Positions 51,984-61,883 of a DNA stretch of 64,000 nucleotides are shown in pieces. Each line of letters opens with the position of its first letter. The stretch's first letter is position 1. The notes beneath the pieces are model-generated. The model was not told the DNA's origin. It ran no database searches and worked only from the letters and a program-made list of their open reading frames with translations. Location: positions 310,001 through 374,000 of the forward strand of contig NZ_CABVLM010000003.1 in the NCBI RefSeq assembly GCF_902498845.1. The letters run 5' to 3'. The stretch comes from Pseudoalteromonas rhizosphaerae. Its GTDB lineage: Bacteria > Pseudomonadota > Gammaproteobacteria > Enterobacterales > Alteromonadaceae. A program made the position numbers and the translations under genes.

Positions 51984-52005
51984 AACATTTTATTAGTAAA
52001 ATGTT
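51984..52005 (+). promoter_or_regulatory. hairpin upstream of the TonB receptor
   Basis: AACATTTTA (51984-51992) / TAAAATGTT (51997-52005), perfect 9-bp arms and a 4-nt loop, 35 nt before the receptor ATG. It could be an operator or a 5' UTR hairpin. Confidence 0.4.
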
Positions 52006-52040
52006 GTTGGTTAAAATCAACATACTCAAGGGATTACTAT

Positions 52041-54563
52041 ATGGCTAACTTAAAAAAACTGCCCCTACATTTAGCAATATGCAGTACATTTGCTTTTCAA
52101 GTAAGTGCCATTGCAGCAGAGCAACCAACTAGCGAAAACGAAGTAAAAGATATTGAAGTTATTTCGGTCACCGGCACACGTCGTAGTTTACGCAGCCTGT
52201 CGGAAAGTACAGTTCCTGTAGACTTGCTAACCAGTCGTGATCTGGCAACCACAGGCCAGCTAGAAATAAGCCAAGTGCTTGCAGCCCAATTACCTAGCTT
52301 TAACTACCCAAGTGCCACTCTTGCCGATGGTACTGACCATGCAAAACCTGCAGTATTAAGAGGCCTAGCTCCCGATCACACCTTAGTACTTGTCAATGGT
52401 AAACGCCGTCATTCTGGTGCTTTATTAAACTTAGGCGGCACCGTTGGCCGTGGCTCTACGGCTGTTGATTTAAATAATATTCCAACCTCTGCGATTAAGC
52501 GCGTCGAAGTATTACGTGATGGTGCAGCGGCTCAATATGGCTCAGATGCCATTGCTGGTGTGATTAATATTGTACTCAAAGATGCCGATGAAGGCGGTAG
52601 TATAAGCTACACTTACGGTCAATATGATTCGCAAATGGCAGGCTCTGCACAGTTAAAAGAAACAATCATCGACTCGCAAGGTAAGCTTGGTTTTGTTAAA
52701 GGTGATGACCGCCGCGTTAACGATGGTATTACCCGAACTGCAAGTGCCAATGCGGGCTTTTCGCTTAGCGAGAATGGCTTTATCAATATCTCAATTGAAA
52801 CCCGTAACAACGAGCCAACTAACCGCTCAGGTATTGATGAGCGAGAACAATATAATCGTGATGAAAACGGCGCGCTTGATCCAAAAGAGCTGACGTTTGA
52901 CCGTTATAATCACCGCTTTGGTAAAGCCGATGTTGAAGATATCGCGCTATTTTATAATCTTGGCTACGACTTTAGTGATGACTTATCACTTTACTCTTTT
53001 GCCAGTTATTCAAATCGTAAAGGTAACTCAGGCGGTTTCTATCGTCGTGCCAAAGACAACCGTAATGTGCCAAGCGTTTATCCAGATGGGTTTTTACCAA
53101 ACATTGACACTGATGTTGACGACTATTCGTTTGCTATCGGTTTAAATGGGGTTAGTAATGATTGGACATGGGATATCAGCACTAATTATGGTCGCAATGA
53201 TTTTGCCTTAGGTGTTAGCAATAGCATCAATACCTCTATGGGTGCTAACAGTCCGACAGAGTTTGATAATGGCGCATTAGTGTATGAACAATTCCTTGTT
53301 AACATGGATGCCAGCAATAGCTTTGACTTAGGCTTGCCTGATGACGTGTTTGTTACCATTGGTACTGAATATCGCCATGAAAACTACCAAATCAAAGCCG
53401 GTGAACAAGCTTCTTATTTAACGGTACTTGATGCACAAGGCGTACCTGTTGCCGCCGGTGGCGCACAAGTTTTATCAGGTTTTTCACCGGATAGTGCAAC
53501 TGATAAAAGCCGCCATAACATTGCCCTATTTGCTGAATTTGATACCTACCTCACTGAAAATTGGAATGCTGTGCTAGCGGGTCGATTTGAAGACTATAGT
53601 GACTTTGGCAGTACTTTTACAGCGAAACTTGCCAGCCGCTATAGCATTACTCCTTCATTATCGTTACGTGGTGCTATCAGTAGTGGTTTTAGAGCACCGT
53701 CTCTTGCACAAACGTCTTATAAATCAGTCAGCACTGTATTTGAAAATGGTGTACCTAGAGAAGTCGGATTATTTCCAAGTAGTGAGCCTGCTGCCAAAGC
53801 GCTTGGTGCAAAAGATTTAGACGCTGAAGAGTCTGTCAATATGACCGCTGGTTTTATCTTCACAGAAGGTAATTTTAGCTTCACGCTTGATGCTTATCGT
53901 ATCGATATTGATGATCGCATTGTGCTCTCTGAAAACTTAGAAGGCCCTGCTGTTGAAGCTATTTTACAACAAGCCGCTGAGCTTAATACCCAAAGTGTGC
54001 GCTACTTTACCAATGCGATTGATTCGCGTACACAAGGGGTAGATATTGTTGCCACCTATTTACTTGGTTTAGCTGACTATGGTGACTTACGCTTAAGTGC
54101 CGCTGTAAACTTTAACGATACAGAAGTTACTCATGTGAAAGACAATCCACCGGAACTGGAAGCGTTAGGTGATGGATATCAATACTTTGCACGACGTGAA
54201 ATTTCTCGATTCGAAAAAGGCACACCAGCAGATAAATGGAACCTGTCTGCAACATGGGATTATGAAAATATTCAAACCACGCTTCGTGCAACACGCTATG
54301 GTGAAGTAGTTGATACCTCAAGTAGTGCTGAGGGTGATGAACTTCTCAAAGCAAAGTGGCTCACCGATATTGAAGTAGCGTATCGTCCAACTGAGCAATG
54401 GAAACTTGCTTTAGGTGCTAATAATCTATTTGATCAGTACCCGCAAGATACGGTAAGTAATATTGGTTATAGTGATTTTAACCAAATTTTCACTTACACC
54501 GGGTTCACGCCATATAGTTTAGATGGCCGCTTTGTTTATGCGAATGTAGCGTTTAGCTTTTAA
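52041..54563 (+). CDS. TonB-dependent receptor
   Basis: An 840-residue outer-membrane receptor. It has a signal peptide (about 1-27), a TonB-box-like segment (DIEVISVTGTRR), and a plug domain (about 45-180) with VLRGLAPDHTLVLVNGKRRH and IPTSAIKRVEVLRDGAAAQYGSDAIAGVINIVLKD. The large barrel ends in Phe (VYANVAFSF). The RGLAPDHTLVLVNGKRRH plug is that of receptors annotated for iron complexes or carbohydrates in marine bacteria; the ligand cannot be told. No transport or catabolic genes adjoin it. A hairpin precedes the start and a strong terminator follows. Confidence 0.92.
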   Translation: MANLKKLPLHLAICSTFAFQVSAIAAEQPTSENEVKDIEVISVTGTRRSLRSLSESTVPVDLLTSRDLATTGQLEISQVLAAQLPSFNYPSATLADGTDHAKPAVLRGLAPDHTLVLVNGKRRHSGALLNLGGTVGRGSTAVDLNNIPTSAIKRVEVLRDGAAAQYGSDAIAGVINIVLKDADEGGSISYTYGQYDSQMAGSAQLKETIIDSQGKLGFVKGDDRRVNDGITRTASANAGFSLSENGFINISIETRNNEPTNRSGIDEREQYNRDENGALDPKELTFDRYNHRFGKADVEDIALFYNLGYDFSDDLSLYSFASYSNRKGNSGGFYRRAKDNRNVPSVYPDGFLPNIDTDVDDYSFAIGLNGVSNDWTWDISTNYGRNDFALGVSNSINTSMGANSPTEFDNGALVYEQFLVNMDASNSFDLGLPDDVFVTIGTEYRHENYQIKAGEQASYLTVLDAQGVPVAAGGAQVLSGFSPDSATDKSRHNIALFAEFDTYLTENWNAVLAGRFEDYSDFGSTFTAKLASRYSITPSLSLRGAISSGFRAPSLAQTSYKSVSTVFENGVPREVGLFPSSEPAAKALGAKDLDAEESVNMTAGFIFTEGNFSFTLDAYRIDIDDRIVLSENLEGPAVEAILQQAAELNTQSVRYFTNAIDSRTQGVDIVATYLLGLADYGDLRLSAAVNFNDTEVTHVKDNPPELEALGDGYQYFARREISRFEKGTPADKWNLSATWDYENIQTTLRATRYGEVVDTSSSAEGDELLKAKWLTDIEVAYRPTEQWKLALGANNLFDQYPQDTVSNIGYSDFNQIFTYTGFTPYSLDGRFVYANVAFSF

Positions 54564-54578
54564 TTAAACAAATAACTA

Positions 54579-54602
54579 CGGCCCATATAAATATGGGCCG
54601 TC
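54579..54602. terminator. bidirectional terminator after the TonB receptor
   Basis: Perfect 11-bp arms ACGGCCCATAT (54579-54589) and its complement (54592-54602), 2-nt loop, then CTTAT. It lies between convergent genes. Confidence 0.8.
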
Positions 54603-54628
54603 TTATCGAGGGTGCATAGTTACAATCG

Positions 54629-55546
54629 CTACAAAGTTAAGGCTTTAGCTAATTGTTCATAGACTATTTTATGGTTACGATTTAAGTCACTCACTTTAAC
54701 CGCTTTAAACCACTTAATGGCCTGCTGATTATCTTTTGCTTGCCAGCATATTTCTGCCAGCCTTAATGTATGCGAAGCTTTGGTAATATCATCGCTGCCA
54801 TCGACCATATAACTTAACGAGTCAACATAATACTTAATGGCAAGGTCATACTGTCCGAGCAATTGATATGTACGCGCTAAATTCCCTTGTGCAACAATAA
54901 TTTTGCCTTGATGCTGAGTTGGAAGTATCCAATCGAGTGCTTTTTTTCTACTATCTCTGGCATTTTCTAAATCGCCAAAAGCATGATAAATATTTGCTTT
55001 ATTGGAATGTAATTCAAAATTAAAAATTGGGTCTTTACTCTTGCCAAACTTTCGTTCGGTTTTGAGCAGCATTTGAAAAGCGGATTCTTTATTACCAAAA
55101 ACATACTGCAAATTGGCTAACTCAAGCATTCGCATTGGATCTGCAAACGCGTCGTACATCAACTGTATATCTGTAAGAGCCTTATTAGCATATATTTTTG
55201 CACGCTCAATATCCCCATAATAACGTAAGGCTTTGGCGTAATAAAAGTAAGCTTGGACTTTAAATACTTCAGGTAGATCATCTCGTTCTGCGAATGGCTC
55301 TACAATGGTTTTTAAGGTTTCATAATCACTTTTATCGTAATAATAATCAAATAAGTAAGACTTGGCTTTATACCACCGAGTTGAATGAAGCTCTGATTTC
55401 TCTATACGTTCATTGATATAAACTAAGCAGTCTTTCTCTGGCTGCTGTAAGCAGAATTGTTCGTGATCACTAAAGTGTTCAGACGCATTAGCTAGCGTAG
55501 AGAAAATAAAGATAAAAATAGCGATTATTAAGTAATTTTTTATCAT
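54629..55546 (-). CDS. secreted TPR-repeat protein
   Basis: A 305-residue protein with a signal peptide (MIKNYLIIAIFIFIFSTLANA) and helical tetratricopeptide repeats over the rest (e.g. AYFYYAKALRYYGDIERAKIYANKAL, NKANIYHAFGDLENARDSRKKALDWI, NLARTYQLLGQYDLAIKYYVDSL). It resembles the sensor half of periplasmic TPR proteins that in this order usually continue into a membrane helix and a GGDEF or HTH output. Here there is no output domain; the protein ends after the last repeat. ATG 55546 is chosen because it places the signal peptide at the N-terminus; ATG 55606 would add 20 residues. Ribosome sites are weak for both. Confidence 0.75.
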   Translation of the reverse strand: MIKNYLIIAIFIFIFSTLANASEHFSDHEQFCLQQPEKDCLVYINERIEKSELHSTRWYKAKSYLFDYYYDKSDYETLKTIVEPFAERDDLPEVFKVQAYFYYAKALRYYGDIERAKIYANKALTDIQLMYDAFADPMRMLELANLQYVFGNKESAFQMLLKTERKFGKSKDPIFNFELHSNKANIYHAFGDLENARDSRKKALDWILPTQHQGKIIVAQGNLARTYQLLGQYDLAIKYYVDSLSYMVDGSDDITKASHTLRLAEICWQAKDNQQAIKWFKAVKVSDLNRNHKIVYEQLAKALTL

Positions 55547-55785
55547 AAAATTTAAGCAAACGCTTAATGCTGTAAAGGATATACATAGATTAAAACATAT
55601 TTGCATAAAATTATTAACAAATATTACGCACTAGCAGAGCATGATGAACAAAAAGTGGGATAAAAGACTGGCTTGGCAATTACAAAAATATTTTATAATC
55701 GCCTAAGCATTTGAAAAATATATTTATATACCTTTACTGATGGCACTAAATAACTAGCCGCACAGCAGTATTTTTGTATGCTAAA

Positions 55786-55923
55786 TTAAGCTGCTTTTTT
55801 CAGCGCTTTTTTAAGCTTACCTATTTTGGCTTTTTGTTTTGCGACTTTATCTTTACGAGCGCTGATTTCTTTTTTAATCGATTTTACTTCTTTACTGATT
55901 GCTTTAGCTGGTTTCTTTGACAT
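55786..55923 (-). CDS. 45-residue Lys/Ala-rich basic protein
   Basis: A short gene with AAAGGA at good spacing before the ATG. The product (MSKKPAKAISKEVKSIKKE… ending KLKKALKKAA) is about one third lysine and would form a single long amphipathic helix or coiled coil. The composition is like that of histone-H1-like or ribosome-associated tails, but no family is claimed. It is flanked by the TPR gene and mgtE, all on the minus strand, with about 170-240 nt on each side, so it is probably a unit of its own. Confidence 0.7.
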   Translation of the reverse strand: MSKKPAKAISKEVKSIKKEISARKDKVAKQKAKIGKLKKALKKAA

Positions 55924-56097
55924 TGAGTATTTCCTTTTTAATTATGTAGCTCGCTACTGCGAGAGTTGTACTTTATGATAAAAAAGAACCAGATGATACG
56001 CGCCAACCAGTTCTTCACTAAAGATTCACATAACAGAAATAAAAATGAAATTAATTAAATGCCTGTAAAAAGTTATCATACTGCGTACACTAAAATA

Positions 56098-57450
56098 CTA
56101 AAGTAGTAATAAACTACCTAACCCTAAGAAAGTGACAAAGCCAACGATATCGGTCACTGTTGTCAAGATTACTGAACCTGACAGTGCCGGGTCGATTTTC
56201 ATTTTATCTAAAATCGAAGGGATCACCACGCCAGACAAAGAGGCTGCAATTAAATTAAGCAAAATAGCCACTGTAATAGTAATACTGAGCATTACATCAC
56301 TAAACCAGAAATAGGTAAGCACACCAATTACCATAGCCCACACACAGCCATTTACAGCCCCTACCCTAAGCTCTTTTTTAAGTAACGCCTTACGGTTTGA
56401 GTCGGTTACCTGACCAAGCGCTAAACCGCGCACGATTACGGTAAGTGTTTGACTACCGGCAATACCGCCCATTGATGCAACTACCGGCATTAATACTGCC
56501 AATGCAACTACTTGCTCAATGGTTGCGCCAAATAAGCCAATAAACCAGGATGCTAAAAATGCGGTTGCTAAATTAATGCCTAACCAAATACCACGGTTTT
56601 TCGCACTTTTTCGTACGCTGGCAAATAGATCTTCATCTTCACGTAAACCACCCGCTTTTGCCGCCGCTTCATCGGTGACCTCTTGGCGTAATTCATAAGC
56701 TGAGGTAACTTTTAATCGCCCCAGTAACTTGTTATCGACATTGACAACAGGCATTGCCATTTTTTCACTGTGGATCACCACTTCCGCGGCTTCGTATAAA
56801 TCATCGTCAGCATGCAGTGAGGTGATATCGTGATCAGCAAAACTTAATAAGGTATCTGAATCCTTAGCTTTAAATAACGTGTTAACCGATACCTCACCAA
56901 TTAGCGTACCTTTGCGGCTTACTAAATAAATAACCTCAGTATATTGCGGTAAGCCTTTTTGCAGGATTTTTCGTGCGCCACCGACCGTTAGTTTGTCTGA
57001 AACCTTAAGTGAATCAAAATCAAGCCAATGACCCAATTGCTCAGGGTTATATTGCTGCGCTAATTCATATTGCTTGGTTTGTACTTCATCAAGTTGACGG
57101 CGAGCGTATTCAACAAAGCGCTCAGGGATCACTTCTTCAAGTTCAAGTAACTCAGCAACGCTTACTTCATCAAGTAATTTAAAACCGTCATCTTCATCGA
57201 GTGTTTGTAATAGCCAACGACAGCTATCGGCGCCTAAATTAATGAATATTTCGTGCTGGGTGTCTTCATCTAATAATTGCCAAATATCAATACGCTGATC
57301 TTTTGGTAAGGCTTCAAATAATAACGATAAATGTTCTGTCGAGAGTATTTCTTTGGCGTCAGCTAACAGCTTATTTTTACGCTCTGTAGTATCACATTGT
57401 AAAAGCTCATCAATAAGCTGTGGGAGTTGATCAATCGGGTATTCAATCAT
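56098..57450 (-). CDS. mgtE: magnesium transporter MgtE
   Basis: A 450-residue MgtE channel. The N-terminal helical superhelix domain is at about 1-130 (LSLLFEALPKDQRIDIWQLLDED). Two CBS units are at about 135-255 (IYLVSRKGTLIGEVSVNTLF; ITSLHADDDLYEAAEVVIHSEKMAMPVVN). Five membrane helices run from about 285, with the pore-region sequence VVASMGGIAGSQTLTVIVRGLALG. Length and order match the family. It is a Mg2+-gated Mg2+ channel of the inner membrane, with the CBS/N domains acting as the Mg2+ sensor. Single gene upstream of the RND operon terminator. Confidence 0.95.
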   Translation of the reverse strand: MIEYPIDQLPQLIDELLQCDTTERKNKLLADAKEILSTEHLSLLFEALPKDQRIDIWQLLDEDTQHEIFINLGADSCRWLLQTLDEDDGFKLLDEVSVAELLELEEVIPERFVEYARRQLDEVQTKQYELAQQYNPEQLGHWLDFDSLKVSDKLTVGGARKILQKGLPQYTEVIYLVSRKGTLIGEVSVNTLFKAKDSDTLLSFADHDITSLHADDDLYEAAEVVIHSEKMAMPVVNVDNKLLGRLKVTSAYELRQEVTDEAAAKAGGLREDEDLFASVRKSAKNRGIWLGINLATAFLASWFIGLFGATIEQVVALAVLMPVVASMGGIAGSQTLTVIVRGLALGQVTDSNRKALLKKELRVGAVNGCVWAMVIGVLTYFWFSDVMLSITITVAILLNLIAASLSGVVIPSILDKMKIDPALSGSVILTTVTDIVGFVTFLGLGSLLLL

Positions 57451-57536
57451 GTTGAAGCCTTTGAATTTAACTACTTTGTGTTTAGTTTACCTCAGCTTGA
57501 AAAAATAGTTTGAGAAATTTTGCATCGTATTTCGTA

Positions 57537-57565
57537 TTCCCCACAGCCTAATTAGCTGTGGGGAA
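57537..57565 (-). terminator. terminator of the RND efflux operon
   Basis: Perfect 11-bp arms TTCCCCACAGC (57537-57547) and its complement (57555-57565), 7-nt loop, directly after the permease stop. Confidence 0.75.
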
Positions 57566-57571
57566 AGTTGT

Positions 57572-60500
57572 TTATTTAAACCAGCCTTGTACGCGCTCTA
57601 CCAACATATAATTAACGGGCACCAGTAACAAGGTGATAAAGGTTGCAAAAATAATCCCAAAACCAAGGCTCACTGCCATGGGGATCAAAAATTGCGCTTG
57701 CGTTGCTTTTTCAAATAACAACGGCATTAAACCAATAAAAGTGGTGATACTGGTTAACATTACAGGGCGAAAACGTGACGCGCCTGCTTGTTTTACTGCC
57801 TCTAATAGTTCACCACCCTCGGCACGCTTTTTATTGATAAAATCAACCAGTACTAATGAGTCATTTACCACCACGCCAACTAAAGCCAGCATGCCGAGTA
57901 GGCTCATGATGCTCAAATCCATACCCATGATCCAATGCCCCATTACAGCGCCAATCATGCCAAACGGGATCACGCTCATAACAATAATTGGCTGCATATA
58001 AGACTTAAATGGAATAGCCAATAAGGCATAGATAATAAAGAACACAAACAGTAGTCCCCATGCGAGTGAACCAAAAGATTCTCTTTGCTCTTTGGCTTCA
58101 CCTTCGAGTGAGTGAGTTACACCAGGATACTGCTGCACTAATTCATCAAGATATGCTTTAAGATCCGCTTGCAGTACTGTCATGTTGGTATTGCCTTTTT
58201 CAACGTCTGCGGTCACATTGAGCGTTCGATAACGGTCTATCCGATTGATTGTTGAGGGGCTTTTACCGGGTACTAACGTGGCTATATGCGACAGCGGCAC
58301 AGTACCACCTGCTGGCGTTTTTATAAGAATATCTCTTAAATCGGCAACTGAGCGACGCTCCTCAATGGGCAAACGTACCATAACACGTACGTCGTCGCGC
58401 CCACGTTGGATACGCTGCACTTGCGCACCAAAAAATGAGTTACGCACTTGCTGCGATACATCAACTCTGTTTAAGCCAAGCGCAAGACCTTGATCGGTCA
58501 ATTCTATTTCAAGCTCTTCTTTACCGTCTGACATGCTATCAGCAATTTCATACACTGTTGGGTAAGTCGCTAACCGTTGTTTTACTTTATCAGCTACTTT
58601 TTCTAAGGTGGCAATTGAGCTACCATTAAGCTGTACATCAATAGGACTTGAGGTACGACCAAATTCAGCTCTAAAGGTAACACTTTCAGCGCCAGGTATA
58701 ATACCAATTAACTCTCGCCACTCACTTACCAACTCTTGAGAAGTGATACTTGAGTCCCGCGTTTCTGCCGGTGTAATTTCAAATCTTACGCTGCCTGAGT
58801 TTGACGAGCCCCCACGCCCCCCCGTGGTTGCCAAAATATTTAAAATTACACTTTGACCATCTTCATCACGGTATTTTTCTTTTAAATCCTTAGCTTTATC
58901 CGACATATCAATAATGTATTTATTAGTCACTTCAAAAGGAGTACCAGCAGGAAAGGTTAAAGTTGCACGTACTGTCTCGCTTGGAATGCGTGGGAAAAAC
59001 ACAAACTTAGTCCAACCACTGGTGATCAAGGTTAGAATAATTAAACAGACTCCAATAAAAAAACTAATAGTGGCTAACTTGTTACGCAGTGCTAGATTTA
59101 ATAGTGGTTGATAATATTTTAATATCGCATGTTCAAAGCCGTCGGCAAACCTCTGCTGAAACCGCTCTAGTTTTGATGGGTCATTTTTTTCATTTCGTAA
59201 TTTTAAATACTTTAAGTGTGCAGGTAGTACAAACTTTGATTCAATTAATGAGAACAATAATACAGGGATCACTACTACCGGAATTTGTGCGAATAAAGCT
59301 CCGCGCGGACCTTCAATAAATGCCAGCGGTAAAAATGCAGCTACCGTAGTTAACACACCAAAAGTAACCGGTGTGGCTACTTCTTCGGTGCCGCGAATAG
59401 CGGCTTGTTCGCCTGATTCGGCAGTTTTCATATGGGTATAGACGTTTTCACCGGTAACAATGGCATCATCCACCACGATCCCCAGCACTAAGATAAAGCC
59501 AAATAAACTCATTACGTTTAAGCTCACACCAAAAAATGGCATAGCTAAAAACGCGCCCATAAACGATACAGGAATACCTATAAACACCCAAAACGCAATG
59601 GCTGGTCGCAAAAATAACGTCAGTAAGGCTAAAACCAAAATTCCGCCTTGTAGTGCATTCGTAGATAGAGTCGCTATACGCGCTTTAACAAGTTCTGACT
59701 CATCATCCCAGTAGCTTAGTTCAAACCCTTCAGGAAGCGACTTTTGCTGAACATCAATATAGTTTTTAACGGCATCGGCAACATCAATAGCACTTTGTGG
59801 GCCGATACGATAAACATCAATAAATGCCGCTTGTTTGCCATTAAAGCGAGTGCGAACTGGCGTTTCTTCGAAGCCATCATTAATTGTCGCAATATCACCT
59901 AACCGAATAATCGAACCATCTGCTTGGTTTTTAATGACAATTTTAGCGAACTCATCTTTACGATAAGCTTGCCCTTTAGAGCGAATTAATACATCTCCAC
60001 CTTCGGTTTTTAAATTACCTGCCGAAACATCAGAGCTTGAACTGGCAATTGCTGATGATATATCGGCTAAGCTTAAACTATATTGGCGCAACACGTCTTG
60101 GCTTACTTCGATAGATAGCTCATAGTCACGAACACCACTTAGCTCAACTTGGGTAATACTTGGATCCCTTAATAGTTCATCGCGTACCGTTTCTGCATAA
60201 GCGAGGGTTTCTTTCTCGCCATAGATACTCGATACGGTGACGGCGATCACTTCGCTTTTCCACTCAGCGAGCGATACGATTGGTTTTTCAGCATCCACAG
60301 GAAAGGTATTAATCGAATCAACTCGGCTTTTTATATCTGCAAGCAACTCTCGCGGATCATAACTATTTTCAATTTCGATACTTACCGATGATGAGCCCTC
60401 TGATGAACGGCTCGAAATACGTTTAACGCCTTCTAAGTCTTGTACCGCTTCTTCGATACGAATGGTCACGCCTTTCTCTACATCTTCAGGTGTAGAACCT

Positions 60501-60652
60501 CGCAGTGATACACTCACGTTCACCCGTTCAGTTTGAATCGTTGGAAACACTTCCAACGGGATCTGCGTGAATAAGCTAAACAATCCGGCTAATAATATAC
60601 TGATCAATAGCAGGTTAGCTGCAACATGATTTTTGGTAAACCAAGCGATCAT
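57572..60652 (-). CDS. RND efflux permease (HAE1 type)
   Basis: A 1026-residue resistance-nodulation-division inner-membrane pump with 12 helices in two halves and two large periplasmic loops. It begins MIAWFTKNHVAANLLLISILLAGL. The helix-4 proton-relay region reads FGFILVLGIVVDDAIVTGENVY, with the conserved Asp pair. The second half carries LALVGVVVNDSLVLVDFIN. It exports amphipathic drugs or toxic compounds with its adaptor and outer-membrane partner. The adaptor gene overlaps it by 4 nt upstream. It belongs to the HAE1-like group of shorter permeases common in marine gammaproteobacteria; substrates are unknown. Confidence 0.93.
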   Translation of the reverse strand: MIAWFTKNHVAANLLLISILLAGLFSLFTQIPLEVFPTIQTERVNVSVSLRGSTPEDVEKGVTIRIEEAVQDLEGVKRISSRSSEGSSSVSIEIENSYDPRELLADIKSRVDSINTFPVDAEKPIVSLAEWKSEVIAVTVSSIYGEKETLAYAETVRDELLRDPSITQVELSGVRDYELSIEVSQDVLRQYSLSLADISSAIASSSSDVSAGNLKTEGGDVLIRSKGQAYRKDEFAKIVIKNQADGSIIRLGDIATINDGFEETPVRTRFNGKQAAFIDVYRIGPQSAIDVADAVKNYIDVQQKSLPEGFELSYWDDESELVKARIATLSTNALQGGILVLALLTLFLRPAIAFWVFIGIPVSFMGAFLAMPFFGVSLNVMSLFGFILVLGIVVDDAIVTGENVYTHMKTAESGEQAAIRGTEEVATPVTFGVLTTVAAFLPLAFIEGPRGALFAQIPVVVIPVLLFSLIESKFVLPAHLKYLKLRNEKNDPSKLERFQQRFADGFEHAILKYYQPLLNLALRNKLATISFFIGVCLIILTLITSGWTKFVFFPRIPSETVRATLTFPAGTPFEVTNKYIIDMSDKAKDLKEKYRDEDGQSVILNILATTGGRGGSSNSGSVRFEITPAETRDSSITSQELVSEWRELIGIIPGAESVTFRAEFGRTSSPIDVQLNGSSIATLEKVADKVKQRLATYPTVYEIADSMSDGKEELEIELTDQGLALGLNRVDVSQQVRNSFFGAQVQRIQRGRDDVRVMVRLPIEERRSVADLRDILIKTPAGGTVPLSHIATLVPGKSPSTINRIDRYRTLNVTADVEKGNTNMTVLQADLKAYLDELVQQYPGVTHSLEGEAKEQRESFGSLAWGLLFVFFIIYALLAIPFKSYMQPIIVMSVIPFGMIGAVMGHWIMGMDLSIMSLLGMLALVGVVVNDSLVLVDFINKKRAEGGELLEAVKQAGASRFRPVMLTSITTFIGLMPLLFEKATQAQFLIPMAVSLGFGIIFATFITLLLVPVNYMLVERVQGWFK

Positions 60653-61881
60653 TGCTTCGCTCCTTGTTTAGCGCTGTTTGGCTTTTGACTGCCTCCATCA
60701 AGTATAGCTTGGTATTGCTCTTCGCTCATGACGCTTACTTTGGTGCCTGAACTCACTTGACCAAGCGGGGTTAATACAAGGTCATCACCATTATTTAAAC
60801 CAGTAGCAATAATTGCTTTTTCTGCATTTTGCCAAGCTAGTGTAATGTCTTTACGATTTAAAACACCATTTTTTACTGTATACACATAGCTGCCTTGATA
60901 AATGGCGCTATTGGGAATTACGAGAGCATTGGGTAATATTTTACCGGTAATTTCAGCCTTGATATATTGGCCAATTTTGATCGGATACTGCTTATCTGCG
61001 GTGGCTTTATAAGGGTCATTTATTTTTGCGACTACATATAATTGTTGGGCGGTTTCATCAATAGCGCCCTCAGTGCGCACAACTTGTCCCTGCCAATGTT
61101 GATGACCAACAAGTTCTGACGTTAAGGCCACATCAGCACCCTGCTCAGTGTTATCTTTATCTCTAAATTGCATGGGTAAATTGATAAACCCTAAGTCTTT
61201 GTTTTTAATTGGCAAACGAATTTCGACACTGTCTATTGCATAAATAGACGCTAGTTCAGTGTTGTTACTCACAACTTGCCCTAAATCAACACTGCGACTG
61301 AGTACTCGCCCAGCGTAAGGTGCTCTGATCTTAGTACGTTCTAAATCAAGTTCTGCTTTTTCTAGTTGTGCCTGTGCTGATAAAACCTCAGCTTGCGCCG
61401 CAGCTAGTTGTGGTTTGCGCAGTACTAAAGAACTGGCTTGTTCGCCATTACCTAAGCGTTGCCAATCTGTTTGTGCTTGATTACCACGTGCTTGCTCTTC
61501 TAATAACGCTTGTTGGGCAGTCAATAAATTAGCTTGTGCAGACTTAACTTCAGCTCGGTGATCTCGGTCATCTAACTCTAGTAACACTTCACCTTTATCA
61601 AAAAAGCCACCGTCACGAAATTGATCGTTAACATTGATAATTTGCCCAGATGCTTGCGACACTAAGATGCTTTGCGTTCGCGGTTTTACCGTACCAAAGC
61701 TGTTAATCATAACTTGGTAAGGCTGTGCTTTTAGATGAGAAATAGCAACGGTAACATTTGCTTTAGGCGCAGAGCCAAAACGTTCGGTCTTTGGTGGGTT
61801 ACCTTTAATGAAGACAATTAACACCACTGTCACTGCGATAACAATAGCCGGAATTAATAATTTACGAAGTTTACTGTTCAT
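60649..61881 (-). CDS. RND efflux periplasmic adaptor
   Basis: A 410-residue membrane fusion protein: an N-terminal membrane anchor (LLIPAIVIAVTVVLIVFI), then lipoyl-like and beta-barrel domains (INSFGTVKPRTQSILVSQASGQIINVN, LDDRDHRAEVKSAQANLLTAQQALLEEQ as the alpha-hairpin, and RAPYAGRVLSRSVDLGQVV). It bridges pump and outer-membrane channel. It starts 2 nt after the outer-membrane gene stop and ends with a 4-nt overlap on the permease start, a tight operon. The C-terminal tail is Gln/Lys-rich. Confidence 0.93.
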   Translation of the reverse strand: MNSKLRKLLIPAIVIAVTVVLIVFIKGNPPKTERFGSAPKANVTVAISHLKAQPYQVMINSFGTVKPRTQSILVSQASGQIINVNDQFRDGGFFDKGEVLLELDDRDHRAEVKSAQANLLTAQQALLEEQARGNQAQTDWQRLGNGEQASSLVLRKPQLAAAQAEVLSAQAQLEKAELDLERTKIRAPYAGRVLSRSVDLGQVVSNNTELASIYAIDSVEIRLPIKNKDLGFINLPMQFRDKDNTEQGADVALTSELVGHQHWQGQVVRTEGAIDETAQQLYVVAKINDPYKATADKQYPIKIGQYIKAEITGKILPNALVIPNSAIYQGSYVYTVKNGVLNRKDITLAWQNAEKAIIATGLNNGDDLVLTPLGQVSSGTKVSVMSEEQYQAILDGGSQKPNSAKQGAKQ

Positions 61882-61883
61882 GA

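Noticed and set aside
51816..52040. Possible riboswitch upstream of the TonB receptor
   Set aside because: Only a simple 9-bp hairpin is present; no cobalamin-box-like or other riboswitch consensus was seen.
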